Positions 1 to 7,396 of a DNA stretch of 15,552 bases are shown one piece after another; the first letter of the stretch is position 1; each line of letters opens with the position of its first letter. Below the pieces are notes generated by a model. It did not search any database and had not been told where the DNA came from. It was given only the letters and a program-made list of their open reading frames with translations. The stretch comes from CAYXUW01 sp964468375. Its GTDB lineage: Bacteria > Planctomycetota > Phycisphaerae > Sedimentisphaerales > Anaerobacaceae. The position numbers and the translations under genes were made by a program. The stretch spans positions 1-15,552 of the forward strand of contig CAYXUW010000058.1 of the NCBI GenBank assembly GCA_964468375.1. The letters are read 5' to 3'.

Positions 1-282
1 GTCCCATCCCAGCCAGCGGACGTTATCGGTAATTGAATCGATATATTCCTGCTCCTCTTTCTCCGGATTGGTATCATCAAAGCGTAGATTGCACAGGCCG
101 TTGAACTGCTCTGCTATGCCGAAATTAAGGCAGATTGCCTTGGCATGGCCTATGTGCAGGTAGCCGTTCGGCTCGGGCGGAAAGCGGGTATTAACGCGTC
201 CTTCCCACTTATTCGTCTTTAGGTCCTCGGCAACAATCTGCCGGACAAAGTCGAGCTTTGTTGTTGAATCACTTGTATCCAT
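1..282 (-). CDS. glnS: Glutaminyl-tRNA synthetase (GlnRS), N-terminal 94 residues, cut by the window edge
   Basis: This class I aminoacyl-tRNA synthetase charges tRNA-Gln with glutamine in the cytoplasm. The visible 94 codons read in frame from an ATG at 282 to the window edge. They contain the GlnRS signature TRFPPEPNGYLHIGHAKA, with the HIGH nucleotide-binding motif at residues 43-46, followed by LNFG and NLRFDDTNP, all typical of GlnRS rather than GluRS. The PEPNG form of the motif separates it from the PSPTG form seen in the neighbouring GluRS. The gene is divergent from gltX, with 145 bases between the two start codons. A TATAAT element lies 28 bases upstream of the ATG; the ribosome binding site is weak (GAG only). 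The KMSKS motif and anticodon-binding domains lie outside the window. Family assignment is secure; completeness cannot be judged. Confidence 0.95.
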   Translation of the reverse strand, partial: MDTSDSTTKLDFVRQIVAEDLKTNKWEGRVNTRFPPEPNGYLHIGHAKAICLNFGIAEQFNGLCNLRFDDTNPEKEEQEYIDSITDNVRWLGWD

Positions 283-310
283 ATTGTATCTCGATGCCGT
301 AATTCAGCAG

Positions 311-316
311 ATTATA
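311..316 (-). promoter_or_regulatory. Candidate -10 box for glnS
   Basis: On the minus strand this reads TATAAT, a perfect sigma-70-type -10 hexamer, 28 bases upstream of the glnS ATG. The -35 is poor: CTGTAA at 17-base spacing matches three of six consensus positions. This is a pattern match only, helped by its position in the divergent intergenic region. Confidence 0.4.
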
Positions 317-364
317 GCTGTTGAAAGTGAAATTTACAGGGGAAAATGAACGAGACATCTCTTA

Positions 365-393
365 TTGACAATAAAGCTGATATAGCTTAATCT
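365..393 (+). promoter_or_regulatory. Candidate promoter for the gltX-alaS cluster
   Basis: A perfect TTGACA -35 hexamer lies at 365-370. The best -10 candidates are CTTAAT at 386-391 (15-base spacing, four of six matches) and TAATCT at 388-393 (17-base spacing, three of six). This puts transcription start near 400, just ahead of the gltX ribosome binding site. It also means the upstream in-frame TTG at 398 is unlikely to be the start codon. The -10 is weak, so the assignment is tentative. Confidence 0.4.
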
Positions 394-427
394 TTCGTTG
401 TTTTTCCGGTATTTTTTGAGGTTCACA

Positions 428-2050
428 ATGGTAGTAACCCGTTTTGCTCCTTCTCCGACAGGTTATCTGCATGTCGGCGGCGCCCGGACAGCCCTTTTTA
501 ACTGGCTTTTTGCCCGTCGCATGGGCGGCAGGTTTGTTCTTCGAATTGAGGATACCGACCAAAAGCGAAATACCCCGGCGGCTATGCAGCAGGTTATCGA
601 CGACCTTCGCTGGCTCGGTATAGACTGGGATGAGGGGCCGGAGGTTGGCGGGCCGAACGGGCCTTATCTGCAGTCGCAGCGAAAAGACATCTATGAAAAA
701 TACGTAAAAAAGCTGCTTGATGAAAAAAAGGCCTATTACTGCTTTGAGACGACCGAAGAGCTTGCCGCGCTTCGGAAAAAAGCTGAAGCGGAGAAAAAAG
801 GTTTTGCGTATTCCAGACCTGAAAAATTCCCCGACGAACAGGATGTAAAAAAAGCCCGCGCCGAAGGCCGGCCTGTAACTGTCCGCTTTGCTGTTCCGCA
901 GGATAAAGCGTTGGTGGTCGAGGACATTGTGCGCGGCGAGGTTACGTTCGGAGCGGGCGAGATGGGCGATTTCATAATACAGAAAAGTGATGGATTTCCG
1001 ACGTATAACTTCGCCTGTGTGGTTGATGACTATTTGATGAAGATTACGCACATTGTTCGCGGCCAAGAGCATCTTATGAATACGCCCGGCCAGCAGGAGG
1101 TGTGGAGGGCCCTCGGCTTCGGTGAGCTTCCGAAGTATGCGCATATGTCCGTTACAGTTAGTGACAGCGGCGGAAAACTTTCCAAACGTGAGCGCCCCAA
1201 AGCTCTGCGGAACGCTATCGTGCATATGCCCGACATCGACCTGGAGAAACTTGCCAAAATAGGTAACCTTGCTCTCGAAGAGCTTAAATCGTTTATCAAA
1301 GGCAAAACAATACCAGAGATGAGCAGCATCGATGCTATGGCGGAATATCTCGATGTTCAGCTTCCGGAGATTAACGTGGTGGACTTTTTCAAGAGCGGCT
1401 ATCTGCCGGATACAATGGTGAATTTCCTTGCGCTTTTGGGCTGGAACCCGGGGGACAAACGCGAGATTATGTCCATCAAGGAGCTGACAGAAAGCTTTGA
1501 CCTTTCGCGCCTGACGAAAACCAACAGCTTATTCGACCGCGGTAAGCTGCTTGCCTTCAACACGGAGCATCTCAGGCAAAGCAGTAAAGAAAAACTTGTC
1601 CAGCATTTCAGGGATTACTTAAAGGTTGTTAAATCGCCAGCAGCGTCGGCGGACGATGAAATGCTGGACAGGATAATAAAATCCTGCGAAGGAGCGAGAA
1701 CGCTTGCAGATATTGAGCACAAAAGCAGATTTCTGTTTTTGGAAAGCGGCCAAATCAAGTATGACGAAAAAGCGGTTAGGAAGGTTTTGCTGAAAGGTGA
1801 CGGTTTGTCTTTTCTGAAAGTTGTCCGCGAGAAACTCGCTGCAATAGAGCAATTAACACCAGAAAATGTAGAGGCGCTGCTGCGGGGACTGGCCGAGGAA
1901 AAAGGTGTCGGTCTCGGCAAGATTGCTCAGCCGCTGCGCGTGGCGCTGTGCGGGACTACCATCAGCTTGCCGATTTTTGATGCCGTTGTGATGCTGGGCA
2001 AGGAGAAAACTCTGGAGAGGATAGATAACACACTGAAAGGAGATTGGTAA
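428..2050 (+). CDS. gltX: Glutamyl-tRNA synthetase, planctomycete-like with an extra segment after KLSKR
   Basis: This class I synthetase charges tRNA-Glu. The 540-residue product has the HIGH-type motif PSPTGYLHVGG at residues 8-18, RIEDTDQ near 39-45, the RGQEH substrate-pocket motif near 211-215 and the KMSKS variant KLSKR at 250-254. The C-terminal anticodon-binding helical domain ends with PLRVALCGT and LGKEKTLERI. About 65 residues separate KLSKR from FFKSGYLP, where most bacterial GluRSs have roughly ten, so the protein is longer than the usual 470-500. I chose the ATG at 428 because GAGG (418-421) sits six bases upstream and the family begins almost exactly here; an in-frame TTG at 398 would add ten unlikely residues. 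It heads a cluster: the next gene starts directly after its TAA. Whether it also charges tRNA-Gln is unlikely, given the adjacent GlnRS. Confidence 0.95.
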   Translation: MVVTRFAPSPTGYLHVGGARTALFNWLFARRMGGRFVLRIEDTDQKRNTPAAMQQVIDDLRWLGIDWDEGPEVGGPNGPYLQSQRKDIYEKYVKKLLDEKKAYYCFETTEELAALRKKAEAEKKGFAYSRPEKFPDEQDVKKARAEGRPVTVRFAVPQDKALVVEDIVRGEVTFGAGEMGDFIIQKSDGFPTYNFACVVDDYLMKITHIVRGQEHLMNTPGQQEVWRALGFGELPKYAHMSVTVSDSGGKLSKRERPKALRNAIVHMPDIDLEKLAKIGNLALEELKSFIKGKTIPEMSSIDAMAEYLDVQLPEINVVDFFKSGYLPDTMVNFLALLGWNPGDKREIMSIKELTESFDLSRLTKTNSLFDRGKLLAFNTEHLRQSSKEKLVQHFRDYLKVVKSPAASADDEMLDRIIKSCEGARTLADIEHKSRFLFLESGQIKYDEKAVRKVLLKGDGLSFLKVVREKLAAIEQLTPENVEALLRGLAEEKGVGLGKIAQPLRVALCGTTISLPIFDAVVMLGKEKTLERIDNTLKGDW

Positions 2051-2953
2051 GTGCCTTTATTAGTAACCGGTTCGATAGGAATTGATACAGTTAAAACGCC
2101 TTATGGCACTCGTGAGGATTGTATAGGGGGCTCGTCGGTGTATTTCAGCATGGCGGCCAGCTTCTTCTCACCGGTCAGGTTCGTGGGCGTGGTCGGCTCG
2201 GACTGCCCGTTCGATTTAGCAAAGGTTTTTGCCGGCAGGGACGTTGATTTGGCGGGTCTGGAAATCAGAAAAGACAGCAAGACATTTCGCTGGGTCGGGT
2301 CGTATGGTGAAAATATGAATACCAGAACGACGGATTATATCGAGCTAAATGTTCTTGCGGAGGAGCCGCCGAAGGTGCCGGTCGAGTTTGGCGACAGCAG
2401 ATTTGTTTTCCTTGCGAACACGGCGCCGGGCCTGCAGCTTCAATTGCTCAGCCAAATCGAGAAACCCGTTTTCGCAGCTGCGGACACTATGGATTTCTGG
2501 ATTGAGGGACACCCGAAAGACCTAAAGACGCTGATAAAAAAAATCAACTGCTTGATAATCAACGAAGACGAGGCGAGACTATTGGCTAAAGAGCACAATC
2601 TGATAAAGGCGGCGGAAAATATACTCAATATGGGCACAGAAGTAGTGGTGATTAAAAAAGGCGAATCCGGCTCTATACTCTGCACCGCCGAAGAGAAATT
2701 TATTCTGGCGGCCTTCCCGGCTACTGATGTCAAAGACCCTACCGGCGCCGGGGACAGCTTTGCGGGAGCGTTTATGGGGTATCTGGCGCAGGTCGGCAAA
2801 ACCGATTTCGAATCATTAAAACAGGCGGTTGCTCGCGGCACAGTGGCTGCCTCTTTTACGATTGCAGACTTTTCGCTGGCGGGACTGACTTCGATAAGCA
2901 AAGCCAACATAGACGACAGATTACAGGTCTTACGAAAGTTGACGAGATTTTAG
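2051..2953 (+). CDS. PfkB/ribokinase-family sugar kinase, substrate unknown
   Basis: A 300-residue ATP-dependent kinase of the PfkB (ribokinase-like) family, expected to phosphorylate a sugar or nucleoside hydroxyl in the cytoplasm. The N-terminal half has the GGSSVYFS segment and GVVGSD. The C-terminal PfkB signature DPTGAGDSF lies at residues 229-237, with D235 as the predicted catalytic base and GAGD forming the anion hole. LIINEDEARLL near residue 167 is the usual NxxE-type motif. The GTG start at 2051 directly follows the gltX stop. It is supported by a strong ribosome binding site, AGGAGA at 2038-2043, seven bases upstream and inside the end of gltX, so the two are probably translated from one mRNA. 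The sequence does not settle whether the substrate is adenosine, ribose, fructose or something else. No residue pattern marks it clearly as an adenosine kinase or a 6-phosphofructokinase. Confidence 0.85.
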   Translation: MPLLVTGSIGIDTVKTPYGTREDCIGGSSVYFSMAASFFSPVRFVGVVGSDCPFDLAKVFAGRDVDLAGLEIRKDSKTFRWVGSYGENMNTRTTDYIELNVLAEEPPKVPVEFGDSRFVFLANTAPGLQLQLLSQIEKPVFAAADTMDFWIEGHPKDLKTLIKKINCLIINEDEARLLAKEHNLIKAAENILNMGTEVVVIKKGESGSILCTAEEKFILAAFPATDVKDPTGAGDSFAGAFMGYLAQVGKTDFESLKQAVARGTVAASFTIADFSLAGLTSISKANIDDRLQVLRKLTRF

Positions 2954-2963
2954 TGGTGATGTA

Positions 2964-3530
2964 ATGAGGTGCTTTATAGCGATAGATATCGATGAAGAAA
3001 TCAGAAAGGCGCTGGGTGATTTACAACGACGGCTGCGGGACAGCGTCGATGTGAAAAAAAGCGATGTCAAGTGGGTGAATCCGAAGAATATACACCTAAC
3101 CCTGAAATTTCTGGGGGAAATTAAAGATGAAAAAACTGTCGAGATTTGTAATATAGTTAAGGCTGTCGCCGACAGGAGCAATAGTTTTGAGCTGGATATA
3201 GAATCAGTCGGAAGCTTCGGCGGAATAAGCGCCAGAGTCTTATGGGTCGGCGCGGGCAATGGAGCAGAAAATCTGTTAGAATTGCAGAAGGACATCGAAG
3301 CATCGCTGGCTTCCGCCGGCTGGCCGAAGGAAACGAGGGAATTTACCGGCCATCTGACGTTGTGCAGAATCAGAAATTCTAAAGCAGGCGTTAAACTGGC
3401 TCAGATTAGTGAAGATTACAAAGACTTTAAACTCGGGACGATTTCGGCGGATTCGGTTTCTGTTTATCAGAGCGAATTGAAGCCAGCAGGCCCTGTTTAT
3501 ACCCGGCTGGGAAACTATAAGCTGCAATAA
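2964..3530 (+). CDS. thpR: RNA 2',3'-cyclic phosphodiesterase (2H phosphoesterase, LigT/ThpR family)
   Basis: A 188-residue member of the 2H phosphoesterase superfamily, which hydrolyses RNA 2',3'-cyclic phosphate ends to 2'-phosphates. The two defining HxTx catalytic tetrapeptides are present: HLTL at residues 44-47 (followed by KFLGE) and HLTL at 130-133. The N-terminus MRCFIAIDI is typical, and the length matches the family (about 175-190). The ATG follows the sugar-kinase stop by ten bases, with a modest GGTGA (2955-2959) ahead of it. Thirty bases downstream lies recA. Linkage of ligT/thpR with recA is known from other bacteria, notably cinA-ligT-recA in Deinococcus/Thermus. Here cinA is absent and a PfkB kinase takes the upstream place. 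The biological role of ThpR is still poorly defined; the neighbourhood suggests a link to nucleic-acid repair. Confidence 0.92.
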   Translation: MRCFIAIDIDEEIRKALGDLQRRLRDSVDVKKSDVKWVNPKNIHLTLKFLGEIKDEKTVEICNIVKAVADRSNSFELDIESVGSFGGISARVLWVGAGNGAENLLELQKDIEASLASAGWPKETREFTGHLTLCRIRNSKAGVKLAQISEDYKDFKLGTISADSVSVYQSELKPAGPVYTRLGNYKLQ

Positions 3531-3546
3531 TAACCTAGGGACATTT

Positions 3547-3554
3547 GGAGGAAA
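3547..3554 (+). promoter_or_regulatory. Strong ribosome binding site for recA
   Basis: GGAGGAAA in the 30-base thpR-recA gap, ending six bases before the ATG. It is among the closest Shine-Dalgarno matches in the window and suggests efficient translation of recA. I see no LexA-type palindrome in this gap, so SOS control, if any, would act at the promoter further upstream. Confidence 0.7.
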
Positions 3555-3560
3555 GCGAAA

Positions 3561-4613
3561 ATGGCAAAAGTATCAAAGGCTTCAGAAGGTAAATCAAAAG
3601 GTAAAGTAGAAAGTTTAAGGCCACAAGCAAGCAGTAAAGAAGCTGCTTTGGACCGCGTGATTGCACAGATTGAGAAACAATACGGCCGAGGCGCTATAAT
3701 GCAGATGGACGAGCACAGTTATGCCAGAATTGACGGCATCCCCACCGGCTCATTGTCGCTGGACATTGCCCTTGGTGGAAAAGGGCTCCCACGCGGAAGA
3801 GTTACGGAACTGTTCGGCCCGGAGTCGTCCGGAAAAACCACCCTAGCGCTTCACGTCATAGCCAATGCCCAGCGTGCCGGCGGCGTGGCGGCTTTTATAG
3901 ACGCCGAGCACGCACTCGACACAACTTGGGCCAAGAGACTCGGTGTAGATGTCAGCAGTTTGCTGGTTAGTCAGCCAGATACCGGTGAGCAGGCGCTCGA
4001 TATTGCTGAGATGCTGATAAGGTCTAACTCCGTCGATGTTATAGTCATTGACTCGGTTGCCGCCTTGACACCGGCCGCAGAGATTGAAGGTGAAATGGGC
4101 GACAGCCATATGGCGCTTCAGGCGAGATTAATGAGCCAGGCGATGAGAAAACTTACTGCGGTCATCAATAAGAGTAAAACCGCTTTGATTTTCATAAATC
4201 AAATCCGCATGAAAATCGGCGTGATGTTCGGCAATCCCGAAACAACTCCCGGCGGAAGGGCGCTGAAGTTTTACACCTCTGTCCGCGTCGACATAAGACG
4301 GCTGGCGACTTTGAAGGATGGCGGCAATGCCGTCGGCAGCAGGGTCAGAGCCAGGGTAGTAAAGAATAAAATAGCGCCGCCTTTCCGTGACGCGGAGTTC
4401 GATATTATGTTTGACAGCGGAATCAGCTACGAAGGCGATTTAATCGACTTGGGGCTTAGCTGCAATGTGGTCGAGAAATCCGGCGCCTGGCTGAACTACG
4501 GTGATATTCGCCTCGGACAGGGCAGGGAAAACGCCAAAAAGTATCTGGTTGAGAACAAAGATTTATGCGAGGAACTGAAGCATAAGGTCTTAACTGTCAA
4601 GGGGTTAGAATAA
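3561..4613 (+). CDS. recA: Recombinase RecA
   Basis: The ATP-dependent DNA strand-exchange protein of homologous recombination and the SOS co-protease. The 350-residue product carries Walker A GPESSGKTT at residues 86-94, the DAEHALD segment, Walker B VIVIDSVAAL, and loop regions GEMGDSHMALQAR, INQIRMKIGVMFGNPETTPGG and GRALKFY, all close to consensus. The N-terminus has about 20 extra lysine/serine-rich residues before the usual helix (AALDRVIAQIEKQYG). The C-terminus stops soon after the helix of the C-terminal domain (...LKHKVLTVKGLE) and lacks the long acidic tail of the E. coli protein. The ATG at 3561 is fixed by GGAGGAAA. It lies between thpR and alaS; the recA-alaS neighbourhood is widespread (E. 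coli recA-recX-alaS), but no recX is present here. With no own promoter visible in the 30-base gap, it is probably co-transcribed from upstream. Confidence 0.98.
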   Translation: MAKVSKASEGKSKGKVESLRPQASSKEAALDRVIAQIEKQYGRGAIMQMDEHSYARIDGIPTGSLSLDIALGGKGLPRGRVTELFGPESSGKTTLALHVIANAQRAGGVAAFIDAEHALDTTWAKRLGVDVSSLLVSQPDTGEQALDIAEMLIRSNSVDVIVIDSVAALTPAAEIEGEMGDSHMALQARLMSQAMRKLTAVINKSKTALIFINQIRMKIGVMFGNPETTPGGRALKFYTSVRVDIRRLATLKDGGNAVGSRVRARVVKNKIAPPFRDAEFDIMFDSGISYEGDLIDLGLSCNVVEKSGAWLNYGDIRLGQGRENAKKYLVENKDLCEELKHKVLTVKGLE

Positions 4614-4644
4614 TCCGGCGGGCGGTAAAAAAGGAAGGATTATA

Positions 4645-7365
4645 GTGCCGAGCTCGAAGCAAATAAGGCGCGACTTTATAGGTTTTTTCGAAGGTAAAGG
4701 GCATAAGTTCGTCCCCAGCTCGCCCATAGTGCCGGCTGGTGACGATACGCTGCTTTTTGCCAATGCGGGAATGAACCAGTTCAAAGATATCTTCTTGGGT
4801 CTGTCCCGCCCCGAATACCGCCGAGTCGCCAACAGCCAGAAATGCCTGCGGGTAAGCGGCAAGCATAACGACCTCGAAGAAGTTGGCAAAGACACTTACC
4901 ATCACACCTTTTTTGAAATGCTGGGCAACTGGTCATTCGACGATTACTTCAAGGCCGAGGCAATAGAATGGGCCTGGGAGCTTTTGACTAAGGTCTGGAG
5001 CATCGAGCCGGATAAGCTCTGGGCGACTGTTTTTGAAGGCGACAAAAAAGACAACTGCCCCGTCGACGAAGAGGCCAAAAAGCTTTGGCCGAAAGTAACA
5101 GGCATTCCTGCCGAGAGGGTCTTGTTCGGCAACAAAAAGGACAATTTCTGGGAAATGGGCGATACCGGCCCCTGCGGTCCCTGCAGTGAAATACATATCG
5201 ACCTCGGCCCGGATATGTGCGACAAAAAAAACGTGGCCGGCCACAAATGCGTCATCAACGGCGGCTGCGCGCGCTTTATAGAATTGTGGAATCTTGTCTT
5301 CATACAATATAACCGCACCGAGGACAGCAAGCTTATCGAACTCGGCGCTAAATATGTCGACACCGGTGCCGGGCTGGAGAGAATAGTGGCGGTTTTGCAG
5401 GGCAAAAGTAGCAACTATGACACAGATTTGTTTATGCCCGTGATAGATTTTGTTAGTGAAATCACCGACCACAAATACACTTCCAAGCTGAACAACAAAA
5501 CCGATAACGCCTTCAGGGTCATTGCCGACCACATTCGCTCGCTTATCTTCGCGATAACCGACGGCGCAACACCTTCCAACGAGGGCAGGGGCTACGTGAT
5601 ACGGCGTATACTTCGCAGAGCTTCGCGTTTCGGAAGGGAACTCGGGATGCACGAGCCGTTCCTGCATAAGCTCGTGCCTGTAGTCGTTGATTATATGGGT
5701 GATGCATTCGGCGAGCTAAGAGACAGGGCCGATTATGTTTCGACGGTTATAGAATCGGAAGAACAGGCTTTCGGCAGAACGCTTGACAGGGGTATTGAGA
5801 TTTTCAGCGCCGCAGCCGAGCGGGCAGAGGCCTCCAAAAAAAGAACTATCAGCGGCGAGGATGCTTTCCAGCTTTATGATACTTACGGTTTTCCTCTTGA
5901 CTTGACACGGCTTATGGCTGAAGAACGCAATCTAAAAGTAGATACAGCACAATTCGATAAACTGATGGAACAGCAAAGAGAGCGTGCGAGGGCGGCACGC
6001 AAAGGCGACTCTCTTGCTGCGGCTTTGGCCGATGCGAAATTGCCGGCGACAGACGACCTGCATAAATACCACGTCGACAGCTGTGAATGTAATGTGCTCG
6101 GTTTTATCGATGACGAGGGCTTTAAAAAAGAAAGTGATATCAAAGCAGACGGTGAAGTCGGCCTCATTCTTGATAAAACCTGCTTCTATGCCGAGGCGGG
6201 CGGCCAGATTGGTGATTGCGGAACGATAAAGTCGACCGGCGGAAACTTTGTAGTCGAGACAACGGAAAAGTTCGGCGACTCTGTTATTCACTGGGGAAAG
6301 CTCGCCGACGGCTCGATAAGCGCTGGGGAAAAGGTAACGGCAACGGTCGACAAGAACCGCCGGGAAACAAAGAAAAATCACACCGCCACACACCTGCTTC
6401 AGTGGGCCCTGCAGCAAACGCTCGGCCAATCGGTCGCGCAGCAGGGAAGTCTCGTCAGCCCGGACTACCTGAGATTTGATTTTACCTGGCCGAAAGCGAT
6501 GACCGGCAAGCAGATAAAAGAAGTTGAAAATTTAGTCAGAAAAAAAATCGTCGCGGATTCGCCGGTTACTCACAAGGTAATGCCGAGAGACGAAGCACAA
6601 AAACTCGGTGCGATGGCGCTGTTCGGCGAGAAATACGGCAACGAGGTTAGAGTGGTAGCCGTCGGTGCTGCCGACAAGGACCGGCTCGGCGAAGCGTTCA
6701 GCAAGGAGTTCTGCGGCGGAACGCACGTTGACCGGCTCGGCGATATCGGCGGCTTTAAAATAATAAAAGAAGAAAGTATATCAGCGGGGGTTAGGAGGAT
6801 AACGGCATTGACTGGCGAAAAATTGACCGAATTTTTAGAGAAGAGAAGCGAAATTGTAGATGAGCTTTGCAAAATGTTAAAGACATCTGCCGAAGACCTC
6901 ACCGGCAGGGTCGAAAAGCTGATTAAGGAAAATAAAAAGCTCGCCAAACAGCTCAAGTCAGCGTCGAAACAGGGCGGCATTGACGTTATGGCCGAGGCAA
7001 AGAAACTTCTGGAGAAATGCGAAAAGCTCGGGGAGTCCTCAATCGTCATCGGCCGATTGCCGACAGCTTCCGTTGAGCAGGCCCGGCAGGCAATCGATAT
7101 GCTCAAGAAAAAGGCAAAATCGGCCGCAGTAGTTCTCGGCTTCGCAGAAGATGAAAACGTAACTTTGCTCGCCGGTGTAACCGACGACCTCGTGAAAAAA
7201 GCTCTGAAAGCAGGCGATATAGTCAAACAGATCGCTCCAATAGTTGACGGCGGAGGCGGAGGCAGACCGCAGATGGCGCAGGCCGGTGGAAAAAATCCCG
7301 CCAAAATCGACGAGGCACTCGCAAAGGCCGCTGAAATAATAAAAGAGAAATTAAGCAGTGTTTAG
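4645..7365 (+). CDS. alaS: Alanyl-tRNA synthetase (AlaRS)
   Basis: A class II synthetase that charges tRNA-Ala and clears mischarged Ser/Gly. The full-length product has 906 residues. The catalytic domain contains NAGMNQFKDIFLG (residues 40-52), HHTFFEMLGNWSF (86-98, motif 2 region) and GRGYVIRRILRRASR from 314 (motif 3). The editing domain shows both zinc-site motifs, HTATH (579-583) and CGGTH (690-694). A coiled-coil-like lysine-rich stretch (about 730-780) leads to the C-Ala domain with GGGGGRPQMAQAGG from 869. The GTG start at 4645 is supported by AAGGAAGG at 4631-4638, six bases upstream, 31 bases after the recA stop. It is the last gene of the cluster; the next gene converges on it 31 bases downstream, and no obvious intrinsic terminator lies between. 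Confidence 0.98.
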   Translation: MPSSKQIRRDFIGFFEGKGHKFVPSSPIVPAGDDTLLFANAGMNQFKDIFLGLSRPEYRRVANSQKCLRVSGKHNDLEEVGKDTYHHTFFEMLGNWSFDDYFKAEAIEWAWELLTKVWSIEPDKLWATVFEGDKKDNCPVDEEAKKLWPKVTGIPAERVLFGNKKDNFWEMGDTGPCGPCSEIHIDLGPDMCDKKNVAGHKCVINGGCARFIELWNLVFIQYNRTEDSKLIELGAKYVDTGAGLERIVAVLQGKSSNYDTDLFMPVIDFVSEITDHKYTSKLNNKTDNAFRVIADHIRSLIFAITDGATPSNEGRGYVIRRILRRASRFGRELGMHEPFLHKLVPVVVDYMGDAFGELRDRADYVSTVIESEEQAFGRTLDRGIEIFSAAAERAEASKKRTISGEDAFQLYDTYGFPLDLTRLMAEERNLKVDTAQFDKLMEQQRERARAARKGDSLAAALADAKLPATDDLHKYHVDSCECNVLGFIDDEGFKKESDIKADGEVGLILDKTCFYAEAGGQIGDCGTIKSTGGNFVVETTEKFGDSVIHWGKLADGSISAGEKVTATVDKNRRETKKNHTATHLLQWALQQTLGQSVAQQGSLVSPDYLRFDFTWPKAMTGKQIKEVENLVRKKIVADSPVTHKVMPRDEAQKLGAMALFGEKYGNEVRVVAVGAADKDRLGEAFSKEFCGGTHVDRLGDIGGFKIIKEESISAGVRRITALTGEKLTEFLEKRSEIVDELCKMLKTSAEDLTGRVEKLIKENKKLAKQLKSASKQGGIDVMAEAKKLLEKCEKLGESSIVIGRLPTASVEQARQAIDMLKKKAKSAAVVLGFAEDENVTLLAGVTDDLVKKALKAGDIVKQIAPIVDGGGGGRPQMAQAGGKNPAKIDEALAKAAEIIKEKLSSV

Positions 7366-7396
7366 GACAAGCTAAACCGACAGGACGAGAAACTGC

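Noticed and set aside
362..1225. Minus-strand open frame of 287 codons opposite gltX
   Set aside because: It is a shadow of gltX. It overlaps the catalytic domain and the glnS-gltX intergenic region, has no recognisable motif, and the plus-strand GluRS is certain.
3531..3560. SOS/LexA box upstream of recA
   Set aside because: The 30-base gap contains no palindrome of the known LexA box types. recA looks co-transcribed with thpR.
4933..5667. Minus-strand open frame of 244 codons opposite alaS
   Set aside because: It lies wholly within the AlaRS catalytic domain, which is well conserved on the plus strand. The minus-strand reading shows no domain or ribosome binding site.
6570..7304. Minus-strand Ser/Pro-rich frame of 244 codons opposite the end of alaS
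   Set aside because: Its composition reflects the reverse complement of lysine- and glutamate-rich AlaRS codons; no protein motif is visible.
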